Shown here one piece after another: positions 46,171 to 55,197 of a stretch of DNA of 64,000 nt; position 1 is the stretch's first letter, and every line of letters begins with the position of its first letter. Below the pieces are notes generated by a model, which saw only the letters and a program-made list of their open reading frames with translations, ran no database searches and had not been told where the DNA came from. This stretch comes from Lysobacteraceae bacterium SCN 69-320 (lineage in GTDB: Bacteria; Pseudomonadota; Gammaproteobacteria; Xanthomonadales; Rhodanobacteraceae). The position numbers were made by a program, and so were the translations under genes. The stretch is taken from the NCBI GenBank assembly GCA_001725155.1, contig MEFP01000002.1, forward strand, positions 186,001 through 250,000, read 5' to 3'.

Positions 46171-46794
46171 ATGGCCTTGAGCACCCGTTCGCGCACGATC
46201 CTCACCTTGTATTCGGCCCGCGATTGCGTCCACTGCCATCGCATCCGTCTGATCCTCGCCGCCAAGGGCGTCAGCTACGACCTGCTGCTGGTCGATCCGG
46301 CCAGACCGCCGGAAGATCTGATCGACCTGAATCCGACGCAGAGTCTGCCGACCCTCGTCGACCGCGATCTCGTGCTCTACAACACGACCGTGGTCGCCGA
46401 ATACCTCGACGAGCGCTATCCGCATCCGCCGTTGATGCCGATTGATCCGCTGTCGCGGGCTCGTCTGCGTCTGGCCATTGCGCGCATGGAGCAGGACTGG
46501 CTGCCGCTCGTGGAGCAATGCGCGGGCAGCGGCAAGAACTCGGAGGCCGCGCGCAAGCGTCTGCGCGAGGCGCTGATCGGCGCCTTGCCGCTGTTCAAGG
46601 CGGCGAAGTTTTTCCTGAATCCCGAAATGAGCCTGGCCGACTGCGCACTGGCGCCGTTGATCTGGCGCCTGCCGAGCCTCGGCGTCAGCCTTCCGCGCGA
46701 GGCGCAGACCATCAACGAATACGGCGAACGCATCTTCCGCAATCCCGGCTTCACCCGCAGCCTGACCCCAGACGAGAAATTGTTGCGTGACTGA
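46171..46794 (+). CDS. sspA: stringent starvation protein A
   Basis: SspA is a GST-fold protein that binds RNA polymerase and affects transcription during starvation and acid stress. The 207 residues have an N-terminal thioredoxin-like domain (LYSARDCVHCHRIRLILAAKG, with a CxxC) and a helical C-terminal domain. The position directly after petC and before sspB is conserved in proteobacteria. AGGGGAGAGGC precedes the ATG. Confidence 0.93.
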   Translation: MALSTRSRTILTLYSARDCVHCHRIRLILAAKGVSYDLLLVDPARPPEDLIDLNPTQSLPTLVDRDLVLYNTTVVAEYLDERYPHPPLMPIDPLSRARLRLAIARMEQDWLPLVEQCAGSGKNSEAARKRLREALIGALPLFKAAKFFLNPEMSLADCALAPLIWRLPSLGVSLPREAQTINEYGERIFRNPGFTRSLTPDEKLLRD

Positions 46795-47206
46795 CAATGA
46801 CGCCGGCGCGACCGGCATGAGCTCGAACCGGCCGTATCTCGTGCGCGCGATCCACGAGTGGATCAGCGACAACAACCTCACGCCTTATCTGCTCGTCGAT
46901 GCGGCCTGGCCCGGCGTGGCCGTGCCGCCGCAGGCGGCCAAGGACGGTCGTGTCGTGCTGAACATCGCGCCGCGCGCCGTCGCCGGCCTGGAGCTCGGCA
47001 AGGACTGGATACGCTTCAACGCCCGCTTCGGCGGCGTCAGCCACCGCGTCGAAGTGCCGGTCGGCGCCGTGCTCGCGATCTATGCCCAGGAGAACGGGCA
47101 GGGCATGATGTTCCCGGCCGAAGATGTGCCGCCGTCTCCGCCGCCGGCCGGCAGCGACGGCGAGGCGCCGGCGAAGAAGGGCGGCCACCTGCGCGTCATC
47201 AAGTGA
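46787..47206 (+). CDS. sspB: ClpXP adaptor SspB
   Basis: SspB delivers ssrA-tagged proteins to ClpXP. The 139-residue reading from GTG 46787 begins MTDNDAGATGM; the ATG at 46817 (MSSNRPYLVRAI) is the alternative start. The body RPYLVRAIHEWISDNNLTPYL, VVLNIAPRAV and RFNARFGGVSH matches the ssrA-binding domain. The acidic/Pro linker and the C-terminal HLRVIK resemble the ClpX-binding tail. It overlaps sspA by 8 bases from GTG, consistent with coupling. Confidence 0.92.
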   Translation: MTDNDAGATGMSSNRPYLVRAIHEWISDNNLTPYLLVDAAWPGVAVPPQAAKDGRVVLNIAPRAVAGLELGKDWIRFNARFGGVSHRVEVPVGAVLAIYAQENGQGMMFPAEDVPPSPPPAGSDGEAPAKKGGHLRVIK

Positions 47207-47257
47207 ACCGGCGCGTCGGCCATTGGCCGGCGCGCGCGGATCCGCCGGGACCGGTCT

Positions 47258-47599
47258 TCAGTGCAGCCGGGCGGCCGACGCCAGCGCCGGGTCATCGGCG
47301 CGCAGCGGCAGGCTGAAATTCTCCAGCCGGTCGCCGTCGAACTGCAGGCTGCCCGGGTGGCGGTTCGAGCCGTCGGTGCTGACTTCGAAGCTGTAGTGGC
47401 GGCGCAGCGCGAACTGTCCCGAACGCAGTCTGACGAGTGCGATGCGGCGCAGGCTGACGGACTGGTCCAGGAACTGCACGCCGGCCTGGGTGCAGAGATG
47501 GCGGCTGGCGTGGACGGCGCGGTCACGGGCGCGCAGCGACGCCTGCCAGAGCAGGGCGCAGCCGCCGACGAGGATGAGTAGCAGCATGGCTTCGATCAT
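47258..47599 (-). CDS. DUF3301 family protein
   Basis: The 113-residue protein (ATG 47597-47599) has one N-terminal membrane helix (MIEAMLLLILVGGCALLWQA) and a soluble remainder with HLCTQAGVQFLDQSVSLRRI and a strand pattern RRHYSFEVSTDG. This matches the DUF3301 family of small membrane-anchored proteins in gammaproteobacteria. Function unknown. It is convergent with sspB. Confidence 0.82.
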   Translation of the reverse strand: MIEAMLLLILVGGCALLWQASLRARDRAVHASRHLCTQAGVQFLDQSVSLRRIALVRLRSGQFALRRHYSFEVSTDGSNRHPGSLQFDGDRLENFSLPLRADDPALASAARLH

Positions 47600-47703
47600 C
47601 GGGGCAGTGTGGTGCCGCGTTCGCCGAATCTCAACACGCGACTGCCGCTCGGATCGCAATCGCGATGCGCAGCAGGACACGCCCACGCGGGGGTGACTGT
47701 CCT

Positions 47704-47709
47704 TACAAT
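47704..47709 (+). promoter_or_regulatory. -10-like hexamer TACAAT before the third kinase
   Basis: TACAAT lies 45 bases before the GTG start at 47755. The same hexamer is found before purE and grxD. No matching -35 is visible. Confidence 0.25.
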
Positions 47710-47754
47710 GGCGCCTCGACTGGATTCGCCACGTACAGGGGAGTGCGAAGACCC

Positions 47755-50310
47755 GTGATCGAAATACCCGGCTATCAGATCAAGCGCGAGATCGGTCAGG
47801 GCGGCATGGCCAGCGTCCATCTCGCCGTGCAGACCTCGCTGGAACGCCAGGTCGCGCTCAAAGTCATGTCGCCGGCGCTGGCGGCCGACCCGACCTTCAC
47901 GCGGCGCTTCCTGCAGGAAGCGCGTACCCTGGCGTCGCTGGCCCACGCCAACATCGTGCAGGTGTTCGACGTCGGCGTGACGCCGAACCAACTGCACTAT
48001 TTCTCGATGCAGTACCTGCCCGGCGGCGACTTCGTCGCGCGCGTGCAGCGCGGGCTCGACGAGAGCGAGCTCAAGCGCGTGCTGACCGGCGTGGCCAGGG
48101 CGCTGGCCTACGCCCACGAGCGCGGCTATGTGCACCGCGACGTGGCGCCCGGCAACATCCTGTTCGACTCGGCCGACAACCCGGTGCTGACCGACTTCGG
48201 CATCGCCCTGGCGGCCAGCCAGGCGACGCGCATCACCAGCACGGGTTTCTCGGTCGGTACCAGCCACTACATGAGCCCGGAACAGGCGCGCGGCGGCGAC
48301 GTCGATGCACGCTCGGACCTCTACAGCCTCGGCGTGCTGGCCTGGTACGGCCTGACCGGCAAGCCGCCTTACGACGGCGCCGACGGCTTTGCCGTTGCCT
48401 ATGCCCATGTGTTCGAGGCGATTCCGCGCCTGCCCGAAGCCCAGGCCCACTGGCAGGAGCTGATCGACCGCTGCCTGGCCAAGGATCCCAAGGACCGCTA
48501 CGCCGACGCCGCGCAGGTGCTGGCCGCCGTCGAAGCCGTCGCGGTGCCGCAGCGCGGCCGCAACGGTGACGCGGCCGAACCCGTGGCGGCGGCCAAGCCG
48601 GCGGCGGCGACCGTCGCGATCGCGCGACCCGATGCGGCCAAGCCGGCCGTGGCCGCGAAGTCCGCGGCACCGGCCAGGCCGGCCGCTGCGCCGGCGAAGG
48701 CGGCCAAGCCCGCCAGGCCGGCCGAGGCCATTGCGGGGGCGCGGCGCGGCGGCGGAATCTGGCTGGCGGTCGCCGGACTTGGCGTGGTCGGCGCGGCAGC
48801 GCTGGGCGGCTATCTCTGGTTCGCACGCGCGCCGGCACCGGGGGCTCCGGCCGCCGCAGCCACGACGCCGGCCGTCACGCCCGCGACCACGGCAGCGCCG
48901 GTTGCGCCGGCCGTCGCGACGACGCCGGCGCCGGCCGTGGCCGATCTGTCGACAGGCGAAACGACCGCGTCCGTGGAGCCGGCCGCGCTGGCCCTTGCCG
49001 AGTCCGGCAGTGATGCGATGCCGGAAAGTGCTGCGACCGACACGCCGGCCGCGGCCGACGACGCCACCGCGTCGGCCGACGCTGCGGCAGGCGCGCCCGA
49101 CGCGCCGCCGTCGGGCCCGACGCCGCTGCTGCGCGAGGACGGCACGCAGGGCAGTCTGGCCGAGCTGCCGACGGTCGAGGATCCGGTGCAGAAGCTCGTG
49201 CGCCTGGGCCGCGGCGACCTGGCCGCGCAGCGCTACACGACGCCGCCGAACCAGAATGCCGTCGACCGCTTCAAGCTCGCGCTGCGCATCGACGCGCGCG
49301 ACAAGGGCGCCAAGCAGGGCCTCGTCGACACGGCCAAGGCTTATGTGACGCTCGGCAACAAGGCGCAGTCGCTCGGCGATTTCGCCGGCATGAAGACGAA
49401 TTTCGACAAGGCGCTGGAACTCGCCGCGATCGTGCCGGCCGAAGGCAAGCAGGTCGGCGACGAGGTGCGCCAGCGCCGCAGCAACCTGGCCGGTCCGCTG
49501 CTGGAGGACGCGCGCAAGGCCGCGGCGGAGTGGGACAAGGTCGCGGCCAAGGCGGCTTATGAAAAGGCGCTGTTGATCGACCCGAACAACGCCGTCGCGC
49601 AGGAAGGCCTGCGCAAGCTGCCGTCGATCGGCAGCGCCGGTTTCGTGTTCCGCGACAAGCTCGACGACGGCGGCCAGGGGCCGGATCTGGTCGTGCTGCC
49701 GGGCAATCGCATCGCTGCGGGCCGCTACGAACTCACGCGCGGCGAATTCCGCCGCTACTGGAGCGCTGGCGGCGCCAAGGGAGCGAAGGAAGTGTCCTGC
49801 CGTGATCGCGAGTCGGTATTCCGCAGTTCCAAGAAGCGCGGCTGGCAGAACCCGGACATCGAGCAGGACGATTCCCATCCGGTCGTCTGCGTCAGTTTCG
49901 AGCAGGCCCAGGGCTATGTGCGCTGGCTGTCGCAGCGCAGCGGCAAGACCTACCGCCTGATGACCTCGGCCGAGTTCGACAGCCTGGTTCGCGAGGCGGC
50001 CGCAGGCTGCGGCGGCGCGAATCTGGCCGATCAGGCCTTCAACAAGGCGTTCGATTCGCGCGCCGGTGCCTCCTGCGACGACGGCTTTGCCACGACGGCG
50101 CCGGTCGGCCGCTTCGCCGCCAGTCCCGCCGGCCTGTACGACCTCGACGGCAACGTGCGCGAATGGGTGGCTGAGCGCCGTGCGCGCGGCCGCAGCTGGC
50201 TGTCGCCGCCGGACAAGGAACAGGCCGATGCCAACGAAAGCGTCGGCTCCGACGTCGCGCTGAACACGCTGGGCCTGCGCGTGGTGCGCGAGTTGCCGTC
50301 GTCGCCTTAG
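47755..50310 (+). CDS. transmembrane Ser/Thr kinase with C-terminal SUMF1-like domain
   Basis: The 851-residue protein (GTG 47755) starts with a Hanks-type kinase (about 5-265): glycine loop GQGGMA, VALK lysine K36 and DFG 147-149. The catalytic loop reads HRDVAPGN (127-134), with Ala in place of the usual Lys after HRD. An Ala/Pro/Lys-rich linker leads to a membrane helix near 334-357. A second low-complexity linker and TPR-like helices (about 480-650) follow. The last 200 residues resemble a formylglycine-generating-enzyme/SUMF1 domain: GRYELTRGEFRRYW, HPVVCVSFEQAQGYVRWLS and LYDLDGNVREWV. Similar kinase-SUMF1 fusions occur in PpkA-like and related signalling proteins. It precedes a two-FHA membrane protein, a plausible partner. 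Confidence 0.88.
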   Translation: MIEIPGYQIKREIGQGGMASVHLAVQTSLERQVALKVMSPALAADPTFTRRFLQEARTLASLAHANIVQVFDVGVTPNQLHYFSMQYLPGGDFVARVQRGLDESELKRVLTGVARALAYAHERGYVHRDVAPGNILFDSADNPVLTDFGIALAASQATRITSTGFSVGTSHYMSPEQARGGDVDARSDLYSLGVLAWYGLTGKPPYDGADGFAVAYAHVFEAIPRLPEAQAHWQELIDRCLAKDPKDRYADAAQVLAAVEAVAVPQRGRNGDAAEPVAAAKPAAATVAIARPDAAKPAVAAKSAAPARPAAAPAKAAKPARPAEAIAGARRGGGIWLAVAGLGVVGAAALGGYLWFARAPAPGAPAAAATTPAVTPATTAAPVAPAVATTPAPAVADLSTGETTASVEPAALALAESGSDAMPESAATDTPAAADDATASADAAAGAPDAPPSGPTPLLREDGTQGSLAELPTVEDPVQKLVRLGRGDLAAQRYTTPPNQNAVDRFKLALRIDARDKGAKQGLVDTAKAYVTLGNKAQSLGDFAGMKTNFDKALELAAIVPAEGKQVGDEVRQRRSNLAGPLLEDARKAAAEWDKVAAKAAYEKALLIDPNNAVAQEGLRKLPSIGSAGFVFRDKLDDGGQGPDLVVLPGNRIAAGRYELTRGEFRRYWSAGGAKGAKEVSCRDRESVFRSSKKRGWQNPDIEQDDSHPVVCVSFEQAQGYVRWLSQRSGKTYRLMTSAEFDSLVREAAAGCGGANLADQAFNKAFDSRAGASCDDGFATTAPVGRFAASPAGLYDLDGNVREWVAERRARGRSWLSPPDKEQADANESVGSDVALNTLGLRVVRELPSSP

Positions 50311-50328
50311 CCGGGTTCGCCGGGATGT

Positions 50329-50354
50329 GGAAAACGGGCCGTTGCCCGTTTTCC
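50329..50354 (+). terminator. rho-independent terminator of the kinase gene
   Basis: GGAAAACGGGC, a 4-base loop and GCCCGTTTTCC form a perfect 11-bp stem, 18 bases after the kinase stop codon. The T-run lies in the 3' arm. It should work in both directions. Confidence 0.8.
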
Positions 50355-50542
50355 CATCCCGTATGCAACGGTGTGTTCTGCGCGAACCGGATGCCGCTGC
50401 GCCGATTCGGCCGCTGCCCCGGGGCGGCCGGCTGCCGGCGCTTCGGTTTGCCCGCCGTACCGCGTTGATCTGGACAGCGCGACATCGCGTGCAGCGGACG
50501 TGAAGCCGGCCGCGGCAGGAGCCGCATTTGCACGAAGCTCGC

Positions 50543-50572
50543 TTGCGCGCTGTCGCAGGCGCCGCCTAAGCT
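50543..50572 (+). promoter_or_regulatory. possible promoter of the FHA gene
   Basis: TTGCGC (50543-50548), 18 bases and TAAGCT (50567-50572) lie 63 bases before the ATG. The -10 hexamer resembles the TAGGCT and TAGCCT boxes of the secreted paralogue genes. Confidence 0.4.
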
Positions 50573-50635
50573 GTCGGCGATAGCGCGCCCAGGGGACCGG
50601 GGCGGGTACCTACTACGATCAAGGGGCAGGATCGA

Positions 50636-51433
50636 ATGAAGCTGATTTTTCCGAACGGCGAGCACGAGCCGGTAACTCTGAGCGAAGGCATCACCGCGAT
50701 CGGTACCGCGGCTGAATGTCTGATCGTTCTGGCGGCTCCGGGCATCGCGCTGCGGCATGCGGAAGTGCATCTGCGCAACGGCCAGGCGCTGGTGCGCGTG
50801 CCCGATCCGCGCAACGTCGTCGTGCTGAACGGGCGCCAGGTCACCTCGGATACGGCGCTCAAGCCCGGCGATCTGCTGCTGTTCGCGAAGGTCGGCTGTC
50901 AGGTGATGGCGGCCCCGGAAAAAGCCGCTCCGGCGCCGACGGCGCCCAAGCCCGCAGTCAATGACGAGAACGACGGACGCACGCGTATCCGTCAGGCCCT
51001 GCCGAAGTTCATGCTCCGCGGCGTGTCGGGTTCGACCTTCGGCAAGACCTACGCACTGGTCGGCACCATGACCATAGGCCGCCAGCAGGATTGCGACATC
51101 AGCCTGCCCGGCGACGAGATCTCGCGCCACCATGCGCGCATCCAGGTGCTGCCCGACGGCGTCATGGTGGAAGACATGGGCTCGGCCAACGGCACGTTCA
51201 TCAACGACAAGCGCGTGCATAGCGGCGTACTCAAGCCCGGCGAGGAACTGCGCCTGGATACCGTGCGCTTCCTGCTGATGTCGCCGGGCATGGATACCAG
51301 CAAGCCCACGCCCGCGCCGCCGCCGCCCGCCGTGCTCGAAAAGAGCGGCCCGGGCGCCGGCGTCTGGATAGCGATCGCCGTCGTACTGCTGGCGCTTGCG
51401 GCCGGCGCGGCGAAGTTCGCCGGCCTGTTCTGA
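50636..51433 (+). CDS. membrane protein with two FHA domains
   Basis: The 265-residue protein has an N-terminal degenerate FHA domain (about 1-90, RHAEVHLRNGQAL; the usual G-R is changed to G-T). A linker rich in Ala and Pro follows, then a canonical FHA domain (about 120-215) with TIGRQQDCDISLPGDEISRHHA and GSANGTFIND. A C-terminal helix (VWIAIAVVLLALAAGAAKFA) anchors it with both FHA domains in the cytoplasm. FHA domains bind phosphothreonine peptides, so the neighbouring kinase is the obvious candidate partner. This is inferred from position, not shown. Confidence 0.9.
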   Translation: MKLIFPNGEHEPVTLSEGITAIGTAAECLIVLAAPGIALRHAEVHLRNGQALVRVPDPRNVVVLNGRQVTSDTALKPGDLLLFAKVGCQVMAAPEKAAPAPTAPKPAVNDENDGRTRIRQALPKFMLRGVSGSTFGKTYALVGTMTIGRQQDCDISLPGDEISRHHARIQVLPDGVMVEDMGSANGTFINDKRVHSGVLKPGEELRLDTVRFLLMSPGMDTSKPTPAPPPPAVLEKSGPGAGVWIAIAVVLLALAAGAAKFAGLF

Positions 51434-51553
51434 GTCGTGCGCGGCGGCGCTTTTCGCGTCGCCGCGTCATCACGGCATCGCGGTGTGACTCTTCAAGCCC
51501 GCCGCTGCAGTTCGCATGAATCGTTGACGGCCCGCGGCCGCCGCGGGCAGCGG

Positions 51554-52420
51554 TCAGGCGGCCGTCGTGCGCTGCGCGTCGAGCTTCACGCGCATTGACA
51601 GGTCGATCGCACGCACGTGCTTCGTCAATGCGCCTATCGAAATGAAATCCACGCCGCTCGCGGCGATCGTGCGCAGGCGGGCGAGGTCGACGCCGCCGGA
51701 TACTTCGATCTCGGCGCGGCCGCCGACATCGGCCACGGCGCGACCGAGATCCGCGTCGGAGAACTCGTCGAGCATGACGCGGTCGACGCCGGCGGCGAGC
51801 GCCTCGTGCAGTTCGTCGAAATTCTCGACTTCCACTTCGAGCAGCAGTTCCGGATGACGCGCACGCGCGGCGGCGACGGCGGCGCTCAGCGAGCCGGCGG
51901 CGGCGATGTGGTTTTCCTTGATCAGGATCGCATCGAACAGGCCGATGCGGTGGTTGCTGCCGCCGCCGCAGCGCACCGCATATTTCTGCGCGATGCGCAG
52001 CCCTGGCAGGGTCTTGCGCGTATCGAGGATGCGCGTACGCATGCCGGCAACCGCGGCGACGTGGGCCGCGGTCACGCTGGCCGTCGCCGACAGGGTCTGC
52101 ACGAAATTCAGCGCGCAGCGCTCGGCTGAGACCAGCGCACGCGCATTGCCCTGCAGCTCGACGAAGGTCTGGCCGGCCGTCAGCCGGTCGCCGTCGGCGG
52201 CGAGCCAGCGGATCGCGACGGCGGGGTCCAGCATGCGGAAGCAGGCCTCGAACCAGTCCTGGCCGCAGAGCACGGCGGCCTCGCGCGTGATGACGTAGGC
52301 ACTGGCCGTCGCCTCGGCCGGCAGCAGTTCGGCGGTGGCGTCGCCGCTGCCGAGATCCTCGGCCAGCGCGCGCTGAACGTCGGCGGCTACGAGGGCCGCC
52401 TCCGGTGGATCGAATCGCAT
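51554..52420 (-). CDS. nadC: nicotinate-nucleotide pyrophosphorylase (carboxylating)
   Basis: NadC converts quinolinate and PRPP to nicotinate mononucleotide in de novo NAD synthesis. The 288 residues show the family motifs LDTRKTLPGLRIAQKYAVRCGGGSNHR, HPELLLEVEVEN, VMLDEFSD and IEVSGGVDLARL, with active-site Arg, Lys and His visible in the first of these. The start is ATG 52418-52420. It follows the DUF1631 gene after 19 bases on the same strand. Confidence 0.95.
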   Translation of the reverse strand: MRFDPPEAALVAADVQRALAEDLGSGDATAELLPAEATASAYVITREAAVLCGQDWFEACFRMLDPAVAIRWLAADGDRLTAGQTFVELQGNARALVSAERCALNFVQTLSATASVTAAHVAAVAGMRTRILDTRKTLPGLRIAQKYAVRCGGGSNHRIGLFDAILIKENHIAAAGSLSAAVAAARARHPELLLEVEVENFDELHEALAAGVDRVMLDEFSDADLGRAVADVGGRAEIEVSGGVDLARLRTIAASGVDFISIGALTKHVRAIDLSMRVKLDAQRTTAA

Positions 52421-52439
52421 GCGCACTCCGGGTGTTCGC

Positions 52440-54776
52440 TCAGTTCGGTGCGGCGGCGGCCGCGCCGGCAGCCGCGGCGGCCGGTGCGTTCCTGGCCGCG
52501 TGCGTGCTCTTGAGCCGTTCGACGATCGCATCGAGCGCACGGTCGAACAGCGGCACTTCCTCGAGCACGGTGATGCGCGCTTCGGCCAGATCGCTGGCCA
52601 GCTGCATCAGGGTGCGGTCGGCGACCTTCAGGCCTTTGCGATTGACGAACAGGTATTTCGAGCTGATCGGGCTGATCCAGGACAGCTTGGCGCGTTCCTT
52701 GGCGCCCTGCTCGTCGAGAAACTCGATCCAGGTGCCGACCTTGAGTTCGCGCACGGCCGTGACCCAGCGCTCCTCGACCGATTCCGGCGGCGGCGCGGGC
52801 GGGTCCTCTTCCTGGATCGCGCTCATGACGGACGCGCCGGCTTCGTGCGCCGATTCGGGCAGCGGATCGGTCAGCTCCAGCGCCGGCGCCTGCGTCACTG
52901 CGGTCGGCGCCACCGGTTGCAGCAGGGCCTGATAGAACACGTTGAGCTGCTGCATGAGCCGGCGCACGTCGGTCTCGTCGAACGCGACCGTGGCCAGGCC
53001 GTGACGCAGGGTCTTCTCCAGCTGTGGCAGCACGGCGGTCAGGCGCTCGCGCTCGGCGGCGTTCTGCTTGGGCTGCACGCTCCAGATCAGTTCGTCGGCG
53101 AAACGCAGTGCGTGGCGCCATTCGTCCGAACTGTCGCCCTGGCGCAGCAGCACGAGCACGAGGTAGTTGGCCCAGGGACGCGACAGCAGGTTGCGGATCA
53201 TGTCCGGCATCGGCCGGTTCTCGATGCGCAGCATGATTTCGCGCGCGGCCTGACGGCGCGCCTCGAGCAGTTTTTCCCGACCGCGCGTGGCTTCGCCGGC
53301 ACGCTGCTCGGCGAGTTCGGCACGGCGCTTGTTGGTGTCGGCGAACGTCTCGAAATCCACGCGCAGCCGGTCGAAGATGCCCAGGTCGTCCTCGAAATCC
53401 TTGAGCAGGGTTTCGACGACTTCCTTGACCTTGTCATAGAGGCGATGGTCGCGGTCGGATTCCTCCGACCAGCCCACGCAGGCCTGCGCGAGGCTGTCGA
53501 GCAGCACGCGCGCCGGATGCGTGCGGCGTGCGAACAGGTGCTTGTCGAGCAGTGCGACCTTGAGGAACGGGATCTGCAGGCGGCCGAGCATGGCCTGCAT
53601 CTGCGCCGGCAGGTTGCGGTCCTGCAGGATGTACTCGAACAGCATGCCGACGAGGTCTATGGTGTCCTCGTCGGCGCCCGATACATTGGCGCCGTTCTCG
53701 CCGCGCAGCTTGCCGCCCTGGCCCAGCAGTTCTTCCTTGACGCGCAGGGCGACCTGGGCCGACTCGGCGGCACTCTGCAGGCTGAGGTTCTGCGACTGCA
53801 GGATCGACAGCGCCGACAGGATTTCGCCGGCATTGAGCGGCATCACGTTCGGGTTGTACGTCGCCGGCGTGTAGCCGGCGCCGGTGGCGAGGCTGTCGCT
53901 GCCTTCGCCGCGCCGCGTCGCGAGCAGCGCGCGCAGCGAACTGTAGAGGTTGGCCTGCAGTTCCGCCGCGGCCGCGTCGACCGGCACGTAGGACGCGCTC
54001 TCGGCCTGCTCCAGGCCCGGGATCGACGCCGGCGGCGCTTCGCCGGGGCGCGGCGGCGGGGCCGGGCTGCCCGGCTTGCGCGCGACGCTGGCGCGCATCT
54101 GCGGCAGCACCCCGGCATGCACGAGAAGCGCGTTGAGCTCGTCGTAGAACTGGTCGAGCCCGCCCATGACGTAGCGGTCGAACAGCTTGTAGATGATCAG
54201 GCGTACCGGCAGCTCGACTTCGAGCGCACCACAGGCGATGCGGAAGGCCTGCCCGACCGCGGCCGGGCTGACCGGGCTGTTGGTGTCCTCGACGCGCTGG
54301 TTGCTGATGTGCGAGAGGCGCTGGTTGATCGCGAACAGCACGCGCTGCAGGCGGTTCTCGGTCTTGGCGACCATGCTGGCGACGGCCAGCGACTCTTCGA
54401 GCTCGGTCTCCTCCACCAGCGACAGCTCGTTGCTGACGGCTTCGGGCTTGGCGGCGATGCCGCGGCCGGCGAGGAAGTCGACGAACTGGCGCGTCAGCTG
54501 TTCCTGGAAGCGCGACTCGATCGGCTGGCGCTTCTTGCGCACCTCGCGCATGCCGTCGAAGTACTGCGCCTGGATCGCGTTGTTGTCGGCCTTGCTGGCC
54601 AGATCGAACAGCGCGTCGTCGGCATTCTCGAACAGGGTCGTGGCGAGGCCGGTCAGGCGCTTGAGCGCATGGGCGCGGACCTGGGCCAGGGCCTCTGCCG
54701 GCTTCTCGCCGAGAGTGGCCGCCACGCTGCGCTGGTTGAGGTCGACTACCTTCGGGTTGTTGTCGTTAGCGCTCAT
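52440..54776 (-). CDS. DUF1631 family protein
   Basis: The 778-residue protein (ATG 54774-54776; an alternative ATG lies at 54783-54785) matches the large DUF1631 family of gammaproteobacteria. It is predominantly helical and charged, with FELASKADNN-like helices early and a Pro-rich linker near 240-260. The last 150 residues contain KVGTWIEFLDEQGAKERAKL and KYLFVNRKGLKVAD, a strand-rich PilZ-like domain that could bind c-di-GMP. No RxxxR-DxSxxG signature is obvious, so c-di-GMP binding is unproven. Function unknown. It lies between a Trm112-like gene and nadC. Confidence 0.82.
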   Translation of the reverse strand: MSANDNNPKVVDLNQRSVAATLGEKPAEALAQVRAHALKRLTGLATTLFENADDALFDLASKADNNAIQAQYFDGMREVRKKRQPIESRFQEQLTRQFVDFLAGRGIAAKPEAVSNELSLVEETELEESLAVASMVAKTENRLQRVLFAINQRLSHISNQRVEDTNSPVSPAAVGQAFRIACGALEVELPVRLIIYKLFDRYVMGGLDQFYDELNALLVHAGVLPQMRASVARKPGSPAPPPRPGEAPPASIPGLEQAESASYVPVDAAAAELQANLYSSLRALLATRRGEGSDSLATGAGYTPATYNPNVMPLNAGEILSALSILQSQNLSLQSAAESAQVALRVKEELLGQGGKLRGENGANVSGADEDTIDLVGMLFEYILQDRNLPAQMQAMLGRLQIPFLKVALLDKHLFARRTHPARVLLDSLAQACVGWSEESDRDHRLYDKVKEVVETLLKDFEDDLGIFDRLRVDFETFADTNKRRAELAEQRAGEATRGREKLLEARRQAAREIMLRIENRPMPDMIRNLLSRPWANYLVLVLLRQGDSSDEWRHALRFADELIWSVQPKQNAAERERLTAVLPQLEKTLRHGLATVAFDETDVRRLMQQLNVFYQALLQPVAPTAVTQAPALELTDPLPESAHEAGASVMSAIQEEDPPAPPPESVEERWVTAVRELKVGTWIEFLDEQGAKERAKLSWISPISSKYLFVNRKGLKVADRTLMQLASDLAEARITVLEEVPLFDRALDAIVERLKSTHAARNAPAAAAAGAAAAAPN

Positions 54777-54872
54777 AGGCCGCATGGGGAACACAGACTC
54801 GACGGTTCGGCGAAGTGCAGTGAAGATCGGAAATGCATCACGTTCCGGCTGTGAGCCATTTCGCAATTTGCT

Positions 54873-55139
54873 TCACGCGGGAAACGAGCTCAGCTGGGTC
54901 GTTCCTATGGCTTCGTCGGCCAGCATCACAGGGATGTCGTCCTCGATGCGATAGATGACTTTCCTGTCTGTCGTAACGAGTCCGGCAGCAAGAGGCGTGC
55001 CGACGGCAGCGCCGGCGACCGTCCTGACGTCGCCGGCGCGGATCGCGGCATTGACGACGTCCAGCTGCGGGCGGCTGAGCAGGCTGACGGGCGACTTGCT
55101 GACCGGGCAGCAGAGTATGTCCAACAAGCGCTTGTCCAT
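54873..55139 (-). CDS. Trm112 family protein (YcaR-like)
   Basis: The 88-residue protein starts [18 protein letters not shown], the typical start of bacterial Trm112/YcaR proteins, and ends with [16 protein letters not shown], also characteristic. Only the N-terminal CCP cysteines of the zinc-type family are present; bacterial YcaR proteins often lack the second pair. The family assists methyltransferases or other enzymes; its partner is unknown. It diverges from purE, with a 58-base promoter region between. Confidence 0.9.
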   Translation of the reverse strand: MDKRLLDILCCPVSKSPVSLLSRPQLDVVNAAIRAGDVRTVAGAAVGTPLAAGLVTTDRKVIYRIEDDIPVMLADEAIGTTQLSSFPA

Positions 55140-55167
55140 GGCGCGCGTCCCTGTGAGGATTTACCCC

Positions 55168-55173
55168 TACAAT
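55168..55173 (+). promoter_or_regulatory. -10-like hexamer TACAAT before purE
   Basis: TACAAT lies 24 bases before the purE ATG. No -35 hexamer is evident at the expected distance. A short leader would result. Confidence 0.3.
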
Positions 55174-55197
55174 ACCGTTTTTGCCCAGGGCGGACCA

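Larger units (their letters stand above)
50311..50635. other. 325-base gap between kinase and FHA genes
   Basis: The gap contains the terminator at 50329-50354 and a possible promoter at 50543-50572. I find no gene or repeat in the remaining sequence. The presence of both signals means the FHA gene is probably transcribed separately from the kinase. Confidence 0.5.

Noticed and set aside
48566-49348. Arg/Pro-rich open frame inside the third kinase gene
   Set aside because: It is a shifted reading of the Ala/Pro linkers of the kinase, with no start signal or domain.
47755-50310. Assigning the kinase/FHA pair to a type VI secretion system
   Set aside because: PpkA-like kinases and FHA proteins occur in such systems, but no other secretion component is in the window.
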